Source: Pseudomonas sp. Au-Pse12
Lineage (GTDB): Bacteria > Pseudomonadota > Gammaproteobacteria > Pseudomonadales > Pseudomonadaceae
Assembly (NCBI RefSeq): GCF_021341665.1
Contig: NZ_JAJTTH010000004.1
Location: forward strand, 124,001-188,000
Length of the DNA: 64,000 nt
Reading direction: 5' to 3'
Part shown: one piece after another, positions 51,216-60,595 of the stretch
Layout of the letters: each line of letters starts with the position of its first letter
How positions within the stretch are numbered: the stretch's first letter is position 1
The notes under the pieces: model-generated
Told to the model about the DNA's origin: nothing
The model's database searches: none
Seen by the model: only the letters and a program-made list of their open reading frames with translations
Program-made: the position numbers and the translations under genes

Positions 51216-54200
51216 TCGCTGCCCTTATCCGCTGGTCAGTCGCTAACCGTTTCCTGGTGTTGCTGGCCACGTTGTTCGTCACGGCCTGGGGTGTTTGGTC
51301 GGTGCAGAATACCCCGATCGATGCGCTGCCCGATCTATCCGATGTTCAGGTGATCATTCGCACCCCGTACCCGGGTCAGGCGCCGCAAATTGTCGAGAAT
51401 CAGGTGACCTACCCCTTGGCCACCACCATGCTCTCAGTACCGGGGGCGAAAACCGTGCGCGGCTATTCCTTTTTCGGCGACAGCTTCGTGTACGTGCTGT
51501 TCGAAAACGGTACCGATATGTATTGGGCCCGCTCGCGGGTGCTGGAGTACCTGAGTCAGATCCAAAGTCGCCTGCCCGCCGGCGCCAAACCGGCTTTGGG
51601 GCCGGATGCCACTGGAGTGGGGTGGATCTATCAGTACGCCCTGGTGGACCGCACCGGAGGGCATGATCTGGCGCAACTAAGGGCGCTGCAGGACTGGTTT
51701 CTCAAGTTCGAGCTCAAAACCCTACCCAATGTGGCGGAAGTAGCCACCGTGGGCGGCATGGTCAAGCAGTACCAGGTGCAGCTCGATCCGCTCAAACTGG
51801 CCAGTCAGGGCATCACCCAGGCGCAGGTGAGCGAGGCGATTGGCAAGGCCAACCAGGAAACCGGCGGTGCGGTGCTGGAGATGGCCGAAACCGAGTTCAT
51901 GGTTCGCGCCTCGGGCTACCTGAAGACTCTCAATGACTTTCGCGCGATACCACTGAGGCTGGGGGCCGGTGGGGTGCCGGTGACACTGGGCGATGTGGCG
52001 ACGATCCAGTTAGGCCCAGAGATGCGTCGTGGCATCAGTGAGCTCGATGGTGAGGGTGAAACGGTCGGCGGTGTGGTGATTCTGCGCAGTGGCAAGAATG
52101 CTCGTGAAACCATCGCAGCGGTCAAAGCCAAGCTCGACGAGTTGAGAAAAAGCCTGCCCACCGGGGTGGAGATCGTCACGACCTACGATCGCAGCAAGCT
52201 GATTGATCGCGCAGTGGAAAACCTCAGCCACAAGTTGCTCGAAGAGTTCATCGTCGTCGCCTTGGTCTGTGGGATCTTCCTCTGGCACCTGCGCTCATCT
52301 CTGGTGGCCATTATCTCGCTGCCGGTCGGGGTATTGATGGCCTTCATCGTCATGCGTTACCAGGGCATCAACGCCAATATCATGTCCCTGGGTGGGATTG
52401 CCATTGCCATCGGCGCCATGGTCGATGCCGCGGTGGTGATGATCGAAAACGCTCACAAGAAAGTTGAAGCCTGGCACAAGGCTCACCCAGGGGAAGAACT
52501 GAAGGGCGAACATCATTGGCACGTGATGACCGAAGCAGCGGCCGAAGTCGGGCCGGCGTTGTTCTTCTGCTTGCTGATCATCACTCTGTCATTCATTCCA
52601 GTGTTTACCCTGGAGGCTCAGGAAGGTCGTCTGTTTGGGCCGCTGGCTTTCACTAAAACCTACGCCATGGCGGCAGCGGCCGGACTATCAGTGACCCTGG
52701 TGCCGGTGCTGATGGGCTACTGGATTCGCGGACGGATTCCCAGTGAGGAAGAGAATCCGTTGAATCGTTGGCTGATCAAGATCTATCAACCGGCTTTGGA
52801 TGCGGTATTGCGTCGACCAACAGTCACCATGCTGGCCGCGCTTCTGGTGTTTCTCAGTGCGATCTGGCCAATGTCCCGGTTGGGTGGCGAGTTCCTTCCA
52901 CCGCTGGATGAAGGTGATCTGCTCTACATGCCTTCGGCGTTACCTGGGTTGTCGGCGCAAAAGGCAGCACAGCTGTTGCAGCAGACCGACCGACTGATCA
53001 AGACGGTGCCAGAGGTCGAGCACGTCTTCGGTAAAGCCGGTCGTGCCGAAACCGCCACTGACCCGGCGCCACTGGAGATGTTCGAGACCACCATTCAATT
53101 CAAACCACGTGAGCAATGGCGTGCCGGTCTGACACAGGAGAAGCTGGTGGAGGAGCTGGATCGGGTCGTCCGTGTCCCAGGGCTGACCAATATCTGGATC
53201 CCGCCAATCCGCAATCGCATCGACATGCTGGCGACCGGGATCAAGAGCCCCATCGGGGTGAAAATTGCCGGTGCGAATCTGACAGAGATCGATGCGGCGA
53301 CTCAGGCGGTCGAGCGCGTGGCCAAAGAGGTGCCCGGGGTCAGTTCAGCCCTGGCCGAGCGCCTGACTGGCGGTCGCTACATCGACGTCGATATCGACCG
53401 TAAGACAGCTGCTCGCTATGGGTTGAATATTGCCGACGTGCAATCGATCGTGGCCGGCGCCATCGGAGGTGAGAACATCGGTGAGACCATTGAAGGGCTC
53501 GCCCGTTTCCCGATCAACGTGCGCTATCCACGCGAGTGGCGTGATTCACTCGGCGCCCTGGAGCGACTGCCAATCTACACTCCGCTAGGGAGCCAGATCA
53601 CTCTAGGCACGGTAGCGAAGGTCAAGGTCAATGACGGTCCGCCAATGCTCAAGAGCGAGAACGCCCGGCCTTCCGGCTGGGTGTATATCGATGTGCGGGG
53701 ACGGGATATTGCTTCGGTGGTCGCTGACCTGCGCCAGGCTGTCGGTGAGCAGGTCAAGCTGCAGCCGGGCATGAGCCTGAGCTATTCGGGACAATTCGAA
53801 TTTCTTGAGCGGGCCAATGCCAGGCTCAAGCTGGTGGTACCGGCCACGCTGCTGATCATCTTCGTACTGCTCTACCTGACCTTCGCCCGCTTCGATGAGG
53901 CCTTGCTGATCATGGCAACGCTGCCATTCGCTCTCTCCGGCGGTGTCTGGTTCCTGTACTTGCTGGGGTTCAATCTGTCGGTGGCCACCGGCGTTGGGTT
54001 TATCGCCCTGGCCGGCGTATCGGCCGAGTTCGGGGTGATCATGCTGCTCTACCTGAAGAACGCCTGGGCCGAACGTGAGGACATTGGTGACAGCACCGAG
54101 CGTGGGCTAGTCGCTGCGATACGCGAAGGTGCAGTGCAGCGCGTTCGTCCCAAGGCCATGACCGTGGCCGTGATCATCGCTGGGCTGTTACCCATCCTGC

Positions 54201-54370
54201 TGGGTAGCGGTACAGGTAGCGAGGTCATGAGTCGCATCGCTGCACCCATGGTCGGTGGCATGGTCACCGCGCCCTTGTTATCCCTGTTCGTTATTCCGGC
54301 AGCCTATCGCCTGATGCGCCGCCGGCATCTCCCCGCAATATCTACCACTCCTCAAGGAGAAGTCGCATGA
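51212..54370 (+). CDS. cusA: Copper/silver RND efflux pump CusA
   Basis: 1052 residues, HME-RND family, 12 membrane helices and two large periplasmic loops. The three methionines that bind Cu(I)/Ag(I) in E. coli CusA are present at the same numbers: M573 ([10 protein letters not shown]), M623 (PLEMFETTI) and M672 ([14 protein letters not shown]). This supports copper/silver rather than cobalt/zinc as substrate. The proton-relay aspartate region [20 protein letters not shown] is intact. Overlaps cusB and cusF by four bases each. Confidence 0.96.
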   Translation: MIAALIRWSVANRFLVLLATLFVTAWGVWSVQNTPIDALPDLSDVQVIIRTPYPGQAPQIVENQVTYPLATTMLSVPGAKTVRGYSFFGDSFVYVLFENGTDMYWARSRVLEYLSQIQSRLPAGAKPALGPDATGVGWIYQYALVDRTGGHDLAQLRALQDWFLKFELKTLPNVAEVATVGGMVKQYQVQLDPLKLASQGITQAQVSEAIGKANQETGGAVLEMAETEFMVRASGYLKTLNDFRAIPLRLGAGGVPVTLGDVATIQLGPEMRRGISELDGEGETVGGVVILRSGKNARETIAAVKAKLDELRKSLPTGVEIVTTYDRSKLIDRAVENLSHKLLEEFIVVALVCGIFLWHLRSSLVAIISLPVGVLMAFIVMRYQGINANIMSLGGIAIAIGAMVDAAVVMIENAHKKVEAWHKAHPGEELKGEHHWHVMTEAAAEVGPALFFCLLIITLSFIPVFTLEAQEGRLFGPLAFTKTYAMAAAAGLSVTLVPVLMGYWIRGRIPSEEENPLNRWLIKIYQPALDAVLRRPTVTMLAALLVFLSAIWPMSRLGGEFLPPLDEGDLLYMPSALPGLSAQKAAQLLQQTDRLIKTVPEVEHVFGKAGRAETATDPAPLEMFETTIQFKPREQWRAGLTQEKLVEELDRVVRVPGLTNIWIPPIRNRIDMLATGIKSPIGVKIAGANLTEIDAATQAVERVAKEVPGVSSALAERLTGGRYIDVDIDRKTAARYGLNIADVQSIVAGAIGGENIGETIEGLARFPINVRYPREWRDSLGALERLPIYTPLGSQITLGTVAKVKVNDGPPMLKSENARPSGWVYIDVRGRDIASVVADLRQAVGEQVKLQPGMSLSYSGQFEFLERANARLKLVVPATLLIIFVLLYLTFARFDEALLIMATLPFALSGGVWFLYLLGFNLSVATGVGFIALAGVSAEFGVIMLLYLKNAWAEREDIGDSTERGLVAAIREGAVQRVRPKAMTVAVIIAGLLPILLGSGTGSEVMSRIAAPMVGGMVTAPLLSLFVIPAAYRLMRRRHLPAISTTPQGEVA

Positions 54371-54732
54371 AACTGACTCTCATCGCTGTCGCAGGCACTG
54401 TTGCCGCTCTGTCTCTCTCTGCTCAGGCAGAGGACATGCCGGGCATGAAGATGGACGCTACGTCCATGAAAGGTATGCAAATTCAGCAGGAGACCCAGCA
54501 GGCTCCTGTGGCCAAAGCCGAGGGCACGATCAAGGCGATCGACACCACTAAACATACGGTGACTGTCGCCCATGGTGCAGTGCCGGCCGTGCAGTGGCCT
54601 GCCATGACTATGGCATTCAATGCAACGGCCAAACAACTAGAGGGCCTGAAGGCTGGAGATAAAGTGGCATTTGAGTTTCGTGCCGACGGAATGGCGGCCA
54701 CCATCGTCTCCATCAAATCGTTGAAGCAATGA
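54367..54732 (+). CDS. cusF: Periplasmic Cu(I)/Ag(I) chaperone CusF
   Basis: 121 residues, signal peptide (SLSAQA), Met-rich linker ([17 protein letters not shown]), then an OB-fold with the copper site WPAMTMAF (tryptophan and two methionines) and the upstream histidine in VTVAHGAV. Passes copper to CusB. Overlaps the cusA stop, completing cusCBAF. Confidence 0.92.
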   Translation: MKLTLIAVAGTVAALSLSAQAEDMPGMKMDATSMKGMQIQQETQQAPVAKAEGTIKAIDTTKHTVTVAHGAVPAVQWPAMTMAFNATAKQLEGLKAGDKVAFEFRADGMAATIVSIKSLKQ

Positions 54733-54789
54733 TGGAGTGGGTGGTTGGTTTGACCTTTCTTCGTGGATGTTTGACCAGCCACCTGCCAC

Positions 54790-55185
54790 TCACACACTTA
54801 AGGCATCTATTCGTCGATACGTCTCGTACAGCGATATCAGGTCCCCCTGGGACATGATTTCAAGGGGAGAGCGGCCATTGAAGAAATCATTTTGGTTGGC
54901 CAGGGAGGGAAAACCATAGAGGTTCTTGGGGTTATCGAAAATAGTGCGCAGTGCCGCGTGAATGTTCAGAACCAAGCTGATCCGCTTCATTTGGTCCGAA
55001 TCAAGGCGAACAGCCAATTGTCCATCGCCTTGTTTGGTGCGGGAGAGAGTGCTGCGAGAAATGCGCAGAATCTTGCAAATCTGAATGTTGGACGCTTGCC
55101 ATTTCTCAAGCACAAGCGTTGCCGTTCGTAGACCAGTAGCACACTGACTTCTGGAGAGAGGCTGTGACTCGATTGCCCCATTCAT
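54790..55185 (-). CDS. Xre/MbcA/ParS-type antitoxin-like protein (orphan)
   Basis: 131 residues; GAGG seven bases before the ATG. N-terminal helix-turn-helix (SNIQICKILRISRSTLSRTKQGD) and a C-terminal DUF2384-like toxin-binding domain (FDNPKNLYGFPSLANQ, FFNGRSPLEIMSQGDLISLY). Such antitoxins normally sit next to a RES-domain toxin; no toxin of that type is visible on either side. It may act as a regulator, or as an anti-addiction decoy. Unpartnered state inferred from this window only. Confidence 0.75.
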   Translation of the reverse strand: MNGAIESQPLSRSQCATGLRTATLVLEKWQASNIQICKILRISRSTLSRTKQGDGQLAVRLDSDQMKRISLVLNIHAALRTIFDNPKNLYGFPSLANQNDFFNGRSPLEIMSQGDLISLYETYRRIDALSV

Positions 55186-55341
55186 GACAACACCTCACTG
55201 CTTTCAAACGTCGCCAGCTACTGCGGAACTATAGCGCACAGCGCTCCCTGCTTGACCCGAAGGATTTGAGTTGGAGCCTCAGTAGCACATTGAACTCAGA
55301 CGCTAGTGGCTTGACTTGATCGTCCGTATTTTTGCAACGAA

Positions 55342-55374
55342 AGAAGGCCAAGTATCACTGATACCTGACCTTCT
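55342..55374 (-). terminator. Probable terminator of the ietAS-like operon
   Basis: An imperfect stem reading AGAAGG-(T/C)CA-(A/G)-GTATCA, one base, TGATAC..CCTTCT, lying 90 bp after the protease stop and followed on the minus strand by TTTCG. The rest of the 278-bp gap 55186-55463 shows no gene. Confidence 0.5.
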
Positions 55375-55463
55375 AATTTGTGCTCTATTCGCCGCTCGCT
55401 TAGACCCAAAGTCTCACGGGGGTCAGCACTGCCTGTGTTACCTGGCTAAGGAGTAACAAGCAC

Positions 55464-57959
55464 TCACGTTGCGATCACCGTCCGGTTTGCAATCGCAGTG
55501 TCGACCGCGTTGTACAGGTCAATGTCGGTCTGCTGCGTCTTGATGGATACGACCAAGCTGTACCTCACCTTTTCGTTGAAACGTCCCTGCTTTACAAGAG
55601 TCTTCCACCAACCAGGCGCAGGGTAGATGCCGAGCATACCTAAGCTTGCCAAGTCCGAAGCTGGTCCCTGCCAGATGTCAGAGTGCAGCGAGCCTTTGTG
55701 GCGTCCACGCGTTCCTATGAGCCAGTTCTTATCTGGCGTCCCGCTCAAGTATGGCGTCCCATCATCTTCGTCCCGCGCCCGCTTGTTTATGCGTTGACGG
55801 AAAAGGGTTTCATCTTCACCTGCGCGGCTGACTTCAAACCGCAAGCCGTGGGACTCATAGCGATAACGACCTTTGAGGCCTCGCTCTGCGACACCAGGGT
55901 TTGGTTCGATGAAGTAGGAAAGCGTTACGCGCATTTCAACGTCTATGTTTCCTAGATTTAGCAACTCTTGGTGAGGCCAAGGTAGGAGATGTAGGTGCAT
56001 ATCACGGGCTGTTGCCGGTTTAGAGCTCTGTCTCATGAACGGTTGGATTACGTCCTCGACGATCAAGGTCAGAGAGTTCGACGCACTCCAAAGAGCTCGC
56101 CCCACATCTGGGACACCGAAACCGCAGGTCCTAACCAGTGCTTCATAGTCGGTTTTGCTTTCACCTGCGAGGAAGTCTGTTTTCATCCGCGGGGTCCACT
56201 CTGCAGAGTGCACCATCAACGCTCGCACCGTCTCTGGCCACAGCCTTGGGTATGCCGAGGAGATCTGCGCAGCCATCCGGGCAGCCAAAGCGGAAGCTGC
56301 ACTTGTGGCCCAAGTTGTCGCGAAAAGACGGTTTTGTGGCAAGTGTGAAGTGGTCAACAACGATAGTGAGGTGTGGCCATAGGCGCCGTGTACGTCACTT
56401 GCTAGGTTTCCGCCTTCGAAAACAACATCAGGCTTCAAAGGCCATGGAGTACGCTGCCACGTCAAAGAAGTAGTGCTATAGGGACTAAGGCTTCCGTGAG
56501 CCGCCAGCGCCTGATAGGCCTGAGTCGGAGGGTCGAGTGTCACTTTCTGTGTATAGGCACCCACACAGAGGGCATTCCATGACTGTCCTGGGTCATGAAT
56601 CCCATCGGTCAGATTACTGTGTGGATACTCCAGATATCTTTGCCCATCTGCATTACCAGCTGAAACAATCATCAGACGTGGCTGCTTACGTTCACCTAGA
56701 GCATCCGAGGTTAAGAGATCTACTGCGGCAGACCATGCTGATGGACGCCCTCGATCTCGATTGTCAATGCTGGTAATTGCCATGCTAAAAATTCGTTGCT
56801 TTTCAGGCTGGCTAATTTCTGGGCGGGCGACAGCGCTCATTGTCAACGAACCGTAGGGTTCGCTCTGATTCCCTTGGGCTCCGGGTAGCAGCTTTACAGA
56901 CTCAAGGCGGTGGGAGATCGAAACAGGACCTTGCGCGGAAAGTGGATCAACCAGATCTCCATAAAGCGCAACGCCGGCAAGCCCGGTACCGTGCCCCAAG
57001 TTATCCTGTACTCCCCAGTCGGCGTCTACTGTGTACAGATCTGCCATGCCAACGTGATTGGCTAACAAGGGATGGCCAGGATTTACTCCAGTATCGAGCA
57101 GACAAACACGGACGCTATTGTCATCGCCGCCTGTTGTGCGCTCTAAGAGCTCGTCAGCCCATTCTCGTTGTTCAACAGGGGGGAGTGCGTCGAAGAATTC
57201 CGCTGTTTCCTTGGCCCGTCGGATTTCCGCGACTTCATTGAGCAGAGCCATCGACTCGGTGATGGCTGCCTGCGTAGCGTAGACGTTGATGACCGTGCGC
57301 TCTGGAAAGATCAACGCGTCTCGCGAAGTCTGAAACCCGAGGACATCAGCAATTGTACGAAACCGTTGAAGAACGGCAGCTTGATTGTCTCGGGCAGGTA
57401 ACCAGAACTCCCACCAGATGGCTTCAGTGACAGTCGCTGGCAACGCCGCAGAGTCATCCGTCCAGAGCGCACTGAACGTTGCGGTCCGTATTTCGAGTAT
57501 GGGGTTCAGGAGAAGGGTATTACGTGGATTGCCTTTGCTGGTGTTGACTTCCAAGTATTGATGTACCAGGCCTTCAAACGCACTGAGCTTTCCATCAGGG
57601 ACGAAAACAGTCGCAAAATAAGTTTCAGTCGCCCCGTCATAACGTAAATTCAGCAGCTCGATTCGCTGCGGCCCGCGGGCCAAACCCTCAAATGCAAGTT
57701 CAAATCCGGGCTCGCTGACAAACTCGATTTGTAGCCCCAACCCATCTTCTTGACCTCTCTGGGATTGAAGCTGAACAGCTTCTGCCATTCGCTGATGCAC
57801 ATGTCCAAGCTGGGTGAGCAGCGAGTTACCATGCCCCCTGCGATCCCTCGGTGGGAAACGAGGTTCCCTTGTCGCAGATGCCGTTGATTGGAACCGTTCT
57901 GGCTTCCCTGTTCCTTGGAGATGAAAGTGCCGCCGCTGTCCTGCGTTTGGTTCCGTCAT
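55464..57959 (-). CDS. Subtilisin-like (S8) serine protease, IetS-like
   Basis: 831 residues, no signal peptide, so probably cytoplasmic. Residues ~40-280 are an uncharacterised N-terminal region; the S8 domain follows with D289 (VCLLDTGVNPGHP), H323 (LGHGTGLAG), oxyanion N436 (SAGNADG) and S553 (TTWATSAASALAARMAA), all four present although the usual GTSMA is ATSAA. A ~200-residue C-terminal part contains FEVSRAGEDETLFRQRINKR. Follows the AAA ATPase by 17 bp. The pair matches IetAS, known from plasmid exclusion in Rhizobiales and as an anti-phage system. Probably the toxic effector held or triggered by the ATPase. Confidence 0.82.
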   Translation of the reverse strand: MTEPNAGQRRHFHLQGTGKPERFQSTASATREPRFPPRDRRGHGNSLLTQLGHVHQRMAEAVQLQSQRGQEDGLGLQIEFVSEPGFELAFEGLARGPQRIELLNLRYDGATETYFATVFVPDGKLSAFEGLVHQYLEVNTSKGNPRNTLLLNPILEIRTATFSALWTDDSAALPATVTEAIWWEFWLPARDNQAAVLQRFRTIADVLGFQTSRDALIFPERTVINVYATQAAITESMALLNEVAEIRRAKETAEFFDALPPVEQREWADELLERTTGGDDNSVRVCLLDTGVNPGHPLLANHVGMADLYTVDADWGVQDNLGHGTGLAGVALYGDLVDPLSAQGPVSISHRLESVKLLPGAQGNQSEPYGSLTMSAVARPEISQPEKQRIFSMAITSIDNRDRGRPSAWSAAVDLLTSDALGERKQPRLMIVSAGNADGQRYLEYPHSNLTDGIHDPGQSWNALCVGAYTQKVTLDPPTQAYQALAAHGSLSPYSTTSLTWQRTPWPLKPDVVFEGGNLASDVHGAYGHTSLSLLTTSHLPQNRLFATTWATSAASALAARMAAQISSAYPRLWPETVRALMVHSAEWTPRMKTDFLAGESKTDYEALVRTCGFGVPDVGRALWSASNSLTLIVEDVIQPFMRQSSKPATARDMHLHLLPWPHQELLNLGNIDVEMRVTLSYFIEPNPGVAERGLKGRYRYESHGLRFEVSRAGEDETLFRQRINKRARDEDDGTPYLSGTPDKNWLIGTRGRHKGSLHSDIWQGPASDLASLGMLGIYPAPGWWKTLVKQGRFNEKVRYSLVVSIKTQQTDIDLYNAVDTAIANRTVIAT

Positions 57960-57976
57960 TGAAAAGCTCTACCGGC

Positions 57977-58966
57977 TTATATTCGTGGTCTTCCGTGGAA
58001 AGCCTTGCGCTCCTCAAGGTGCTTTGCCACATCCTTAGCTGCTACCTCTACACGATCGTGGATGATGGCATCTTTAATTGCATCATCTGCTGCCCGCACC
58101 AACTCCGCATAACTGAGACCGTTCGCTATTGAGGTGAGCTTGTCCCAGGTCTTTATTGATTTCGAGAAATTTGCGAGTCGGTTCTTTAACACGGCTTGAA
58201 TCTGTTCCGGATTGGGCAACCCGTATTCGATAACATCATCAAAGCGCCGGAACAAGGCATAGTCGAGAATTTCGGGATGGTTTGTAGCAGCAATGATCAG
58301 GCTGTTCGACTGGTCTTGCTCGATCATTTGCAGAAAGCTATTGAGCACTCGACGTATTTCACCAACGTCATTTGCCAGGCCGCGTTGAGATCCAATGGCA
58401 TCGAACTCGTCGAAGAAGTAGATCCCGCGAGTATCACGGATAGCATCGAAAACCTGCCGTAGTTTGGCTGCGGTTTCTCCCATGAACTTTGTGATCAGGC
58501 TGTCGAGTCGGACGATGTACAGGGGGATGCCCAATTCCCCAGCTAGGGCTGAGGCGGTCATCGTCTTACCTGTTCCTGGTGGGCCTACCAAGAGCAGCTT
58601 GCGGCGAGGAGAAAGACCGTGAGCTCGGATTTTCTCGAAGTTACGCTGTTCGCTGATAATGCGTTCCAGACGGCCGTGAGTAGTCTCATCCAGAATCATT
58701 TCCGAGAAACGGGTCTGAGGAAGAGCAACAGATAACAGGTTGCTCAGCTCACCTCTGGGCTGACCGATAGGAACTGGCTGGCCAGATGGCATCGGCTTTC
58801 GCTTTGACTGAGCAGAGTCAATCAGCGTGCGTAAATCTTCAGCAAGTTTTCCGTGTCCTTGCTTAGCTTCGTGTGCAGCCATTTGCATAGCAACGGCAAG
58901 GAAATGACTGTCATCTCCTTTGATGTGTGAGCGCAAAAGCGCCTTTAAATGCTCGCCGCTAGCCAT
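57977..58966 (-). CDS. AAA+ ATPase, IetA-like, partner of the S8 protease
   Basis: 329 residues. Walker A GPPGTGKT (128-135), Walker B IYFFDEFDA (182-190), sensor and arginine finger in AATNHPEILDYALFRRFD; closest in layout to FtsH/spastin-type classical AAA proteins. N-terminal ~90 residues form a helical domain. In IetAS-type systems the ATPase senses or restrains the protease. First gene of the two-gene unit. Confidence 0.85.
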   Translation of the reverse strand: MASGEHLKALLRSHIKGDDSHFLAVAMQMAAHEAKQGHGKLAEDLRTLIDSAQSKRKPMPSGQPVPIGQPRGELSNLLSVALPQTRFSEMILDETTHGRLERIISEQRNFEKIRAHGLSPRRKLLLVGPPGTGKTMTASALAGELGIPLYIVRLDSLITKFMGETAAKLRQVFDAIRDTRGIYFFDEFDAIGSQRGLANDVGEIRRVLNSFLQMIEQDQSNSLIIAATNHPEILDYALFRRFDDVIEYGLPNPEQIQAVLKNRLANFSKSIKTWDKLTSIANGLSYAELVRAADDAIKDAIIHDRVEVAAKDVAKHLEERKAFHGRPRI

Positions 58967-59051
58967 GGTTCTCTACCTTTTTCATCTAAATAGTGTAATC
59001 GCTAAGACCCGTTGGTCTCCTGGAGTACGCCCTCAAATTCTCGGTCACTCG

Positions 59052-59648
59052 TCAGTGAGCGCTAAGCTTGCAGTGAATAGTGGCCTTGCCAATGGCCGTA
59101 GCCATCCAACTGGGAAGACTAGCGCGTACAGAAGAAAGAAACTCCCATTGTGAGATCGGAAGTCGTTCGTGGAGCTGAATCGCTGCGATCTGCGCATGAT
59201 CAGGCCCCATCCAGGCCAATGCTCGAACAGCCTCACCAGCCTTCGAGTTCCCTAGTGCCAACATCCAGTAGGGGGCATGCTGGAGTGAAACCTTCACTGG
59301 GCCAATGGTGAGTTCCTTACTACGGCCTGTCGTGAGGAAAACCTCTCCCTCGGGAATCTGAGAGGTCAATCCAAACGCTTTCGCAGCGAGCGCTCCATTT
59401 CCTGCAATCGCGGATTTTCCTTTCTCTGCAAGCGACCGTGCAACAGCCTCTACCTTAACTCCTGTAGGAGTAGGGGCGACATAAACTCCGCGGGCCACAC
59501 GTTGCAGACTTCCAGCCTTGGTCAAGCGTGAAAACGCTTGGTCCACCGCGGCTCTACTAGCCAGGTGCAGAAACTCCTTGGGAGCCAGAATACTGCCTTC
59601 TGGCAGAGCATGGATTCGCTCCAGGATCGCGGCAGGTAATGAAGGCAT
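59052..59648 (-). CDS. DUF6088/AbiEi-like antitoxin-type regulator (orphan)
   Basis: 198 residues. N-terminal winged helix (AAVDQAFSRLTKAGSLQRVARGVYV) typical of AbiEi antitoxins, then the AbiEi-like middle (NGALAAKAFGLTSQIPEGEVFLTTGRSKELTIGPVKVSLQHAP; fragments GNGALAAKAFGLT and VFLTTGRSKELTIG). No nucleotidyltransferase toxin (AbiEii) adjoins it. A perfect inverted repeat just upstream (59670-59701) is its likely operator. Confidence 0.75.
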   Translation of the reverse strand: MPSLPAAILERIHALPEGSILAPKEFLHLASRAAVDQAFSRLTKAGSLQRVARGVYVAPTPTGVKVEAVARSLAEKGKSAIAGNGALAAKAFGLTSQIPEGEVFLTTGRSKELTIGPVKVSLQHAPYWMLALGNSKAGEAVRALAWMGPDHAQIAAIQLHERLPISQWEFLSSVRASLPSWMATAIGKATIHCKLSAH

Positions 59649-59669
59649 GAGAGACGCTCTATTGACAGT

Positions 59670-59701
59670 AATGTCAGATATTAAAGACTATATCTGACAT
59701 T
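59670..59701 (-). promoter_or_regulatory. Inverted-repeat operator upstream of the AbiEi-like gene
   Basis: AATGTCAGATAT (59670-59681) and ATATCTGACATT (59690-59701) are perfect 12-bp inverse arms around TAAAGACT. It starts 22 bp before the gene's start codon, the place for autoregulation as in type IV toxin-antitoxin genes. 59702-59825 holds nothing else. Confidence 0.7.
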
Positions 59702-59825
59702 CGTTCAAACTCATCACTCTGAGTGGTTAGCAGGCACTGGCTTGCTTTGGAGCTCAAAGCTTTACTGGTGAGCGCCTGAGTCAGGATGGCTGTAGCGCGT
59801 ACTGAGAAAGCCTTCTAAGGCGTTG

Positions 59826-59972
59826 AGTCAAACTATGTTGTTTCAGCCTCATCGGATATTCGAAGGTGCAGCGGGGCTGTGACAAACTATGTTGAAAGTT
59901 TGGACTGAAGCTAGGGCGCTTTTAGCCAATGTTTCTGGGCGGCTCTGTGACAAACTATGTTGTAGCCGACCA
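59826..59972 (-). repeat. Distal transposon end (Tn7 left-end type) with three TnsB-binding repeats
   Basis: Three inverse copies of the end motif: CAAACTATGTTGT (within 59826-59841), GACAAACTATGTTGA (59881-59895) and GACAAACTATGTTGT (59949-59963), spaced 55-68 bp apart. The terminus is CGACCA at 59967-59972, nine bases beyond the outermost repeat, mirroring TGGTTGAAA at the other end. Confidence 0.88.
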
Positions 59973-59996
59973 GCTCCAGACGAGCGCCTTGTTGCA
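59973..59996 (+). other. Target duplication and right arm of the split glmS hairpin
   Basis: GCTCC (59973-59977) repeats the last five bases before the element. GAGCGCCTTGTTGCA (59982-59996) is the exact inverse of 21337-21351. It lies between the convergent gene at 60023 (minus) and the element, so before insertion the hairpin served glmS and this gene together. No T-run follows. Confidence 0.88.
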
Positions 59997-60022
59997 TGGG
60001 GTTCGTTCACATGGCCGCCGAC

Positions 60023-60409
60023 TCAGTTGGGCGTCAGCAGTGAGCGAAAGCGTGCATCGCTGCGGGCTGGGGTCAGGGTATACAGCTGTTCTTTCTTGTC
60101 GACCCAGGTGTAGAGCGCGTATTCCTTGTCGTTGTCACCAACGTGTTTGCCCAGGCCATAAACCGAAAGGTGACTGGCCGGGGTATTGCCATAGGTGTAG
60201 AACATCGAGCAGGTGCGGTTGCGTTGTTTGTCGCGCCAGGTGTAGTGATGGACGGCTTGTTTGCCAATATATAGGGCCTCGCCATCCACCGTCAGGTTGC
60301 CACGATCCAGGCGATCGAAAAGGAAATTCATGGCTTCGATCTCGAAACCGTCATGGTTGAATTGGTCAAGGTTGCCGACCAGCGTGATTGCAGGATTCAA
60401 AGTGGGCAT
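60023..60409 (-). CDS. Uncharacterised protein, convergent to glmS
   Basis: 128 residues from the ATG at 60409, with GAGG seven bases upstream. Soluble, mostly beta-rich (HYTWRDKQRNRTCSMFYTYG, HLSVYGLGKHVGDNDKEYAL), no signal peptide or membrane helix. I recognise no family. High G+C and backbone-like codon use mark it as chromosomal, and it would have lain about 50 bp from the glmS stop before the transposon arrived. Confidence 0.7.
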   Translation of the reverse strand: MPTLNPAITLVGNLDQFNHDGFEIEAMNFLFDRLDRGNLTVDGEALYIGKQAVHHYTWRDKQRNRTCSMFYTYGNTPASHLSVYGLGKHVGDNDKEYALYTWVDKKEQLYTLTPARSDARFRSLLTPN

Positions 60410-60595
60410 ATCAAGCCTCTCTCTACTGTGATGGGTTGCCAAATTGGCAAGCTCATCTCAGCGCTATGCCGCGGCCAGCATCAGCAGGAAGCAATTCCGC
60501 GACAGCATTTCGATCAGGGCCGTTGTGACCTCATCACCCAGGAAGTTCCGGTTTATGCACAGGCCTGAGCTTTTTTATTCAGCTGTGGAAAACCT

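Larger units (their letters stand above)
21353..59972. mobile_element. Tn7-like transposon (38.6 kb) with copper/silver resistance and defence cargo
   Basis: Begins TGGTTG and ends CGACCA, flanked by GCTCC direct repeats. Both ends carry three copies of ACAACATAG-NNTGTC in inverted orientation (TnsB-type sites). The glmS-proximal end has closely packed sites and tnsABCD reading inward, as the right end of Tn7 does; the distal end has widely spaced sites, like Tn7's left end. Coding content: transposition genes (21608-29513), copper island (30679-54732), defence genes (54790-59648). The DNA around tns and parts of the cargo is visibly richer in A+T than the backbone. No copy of TTATCCACA, common in the backbone, was noticed inside it. 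Confidence 0.93.

Noticed and set aside
21337..59996. TGCAACAAGGCGCTC and its inverse as transposon terminal repeats
   Set aside because: They lie outside the GCTCC duplication and rejoin into a chromosomal hairpin, so they are flank, not element ends.
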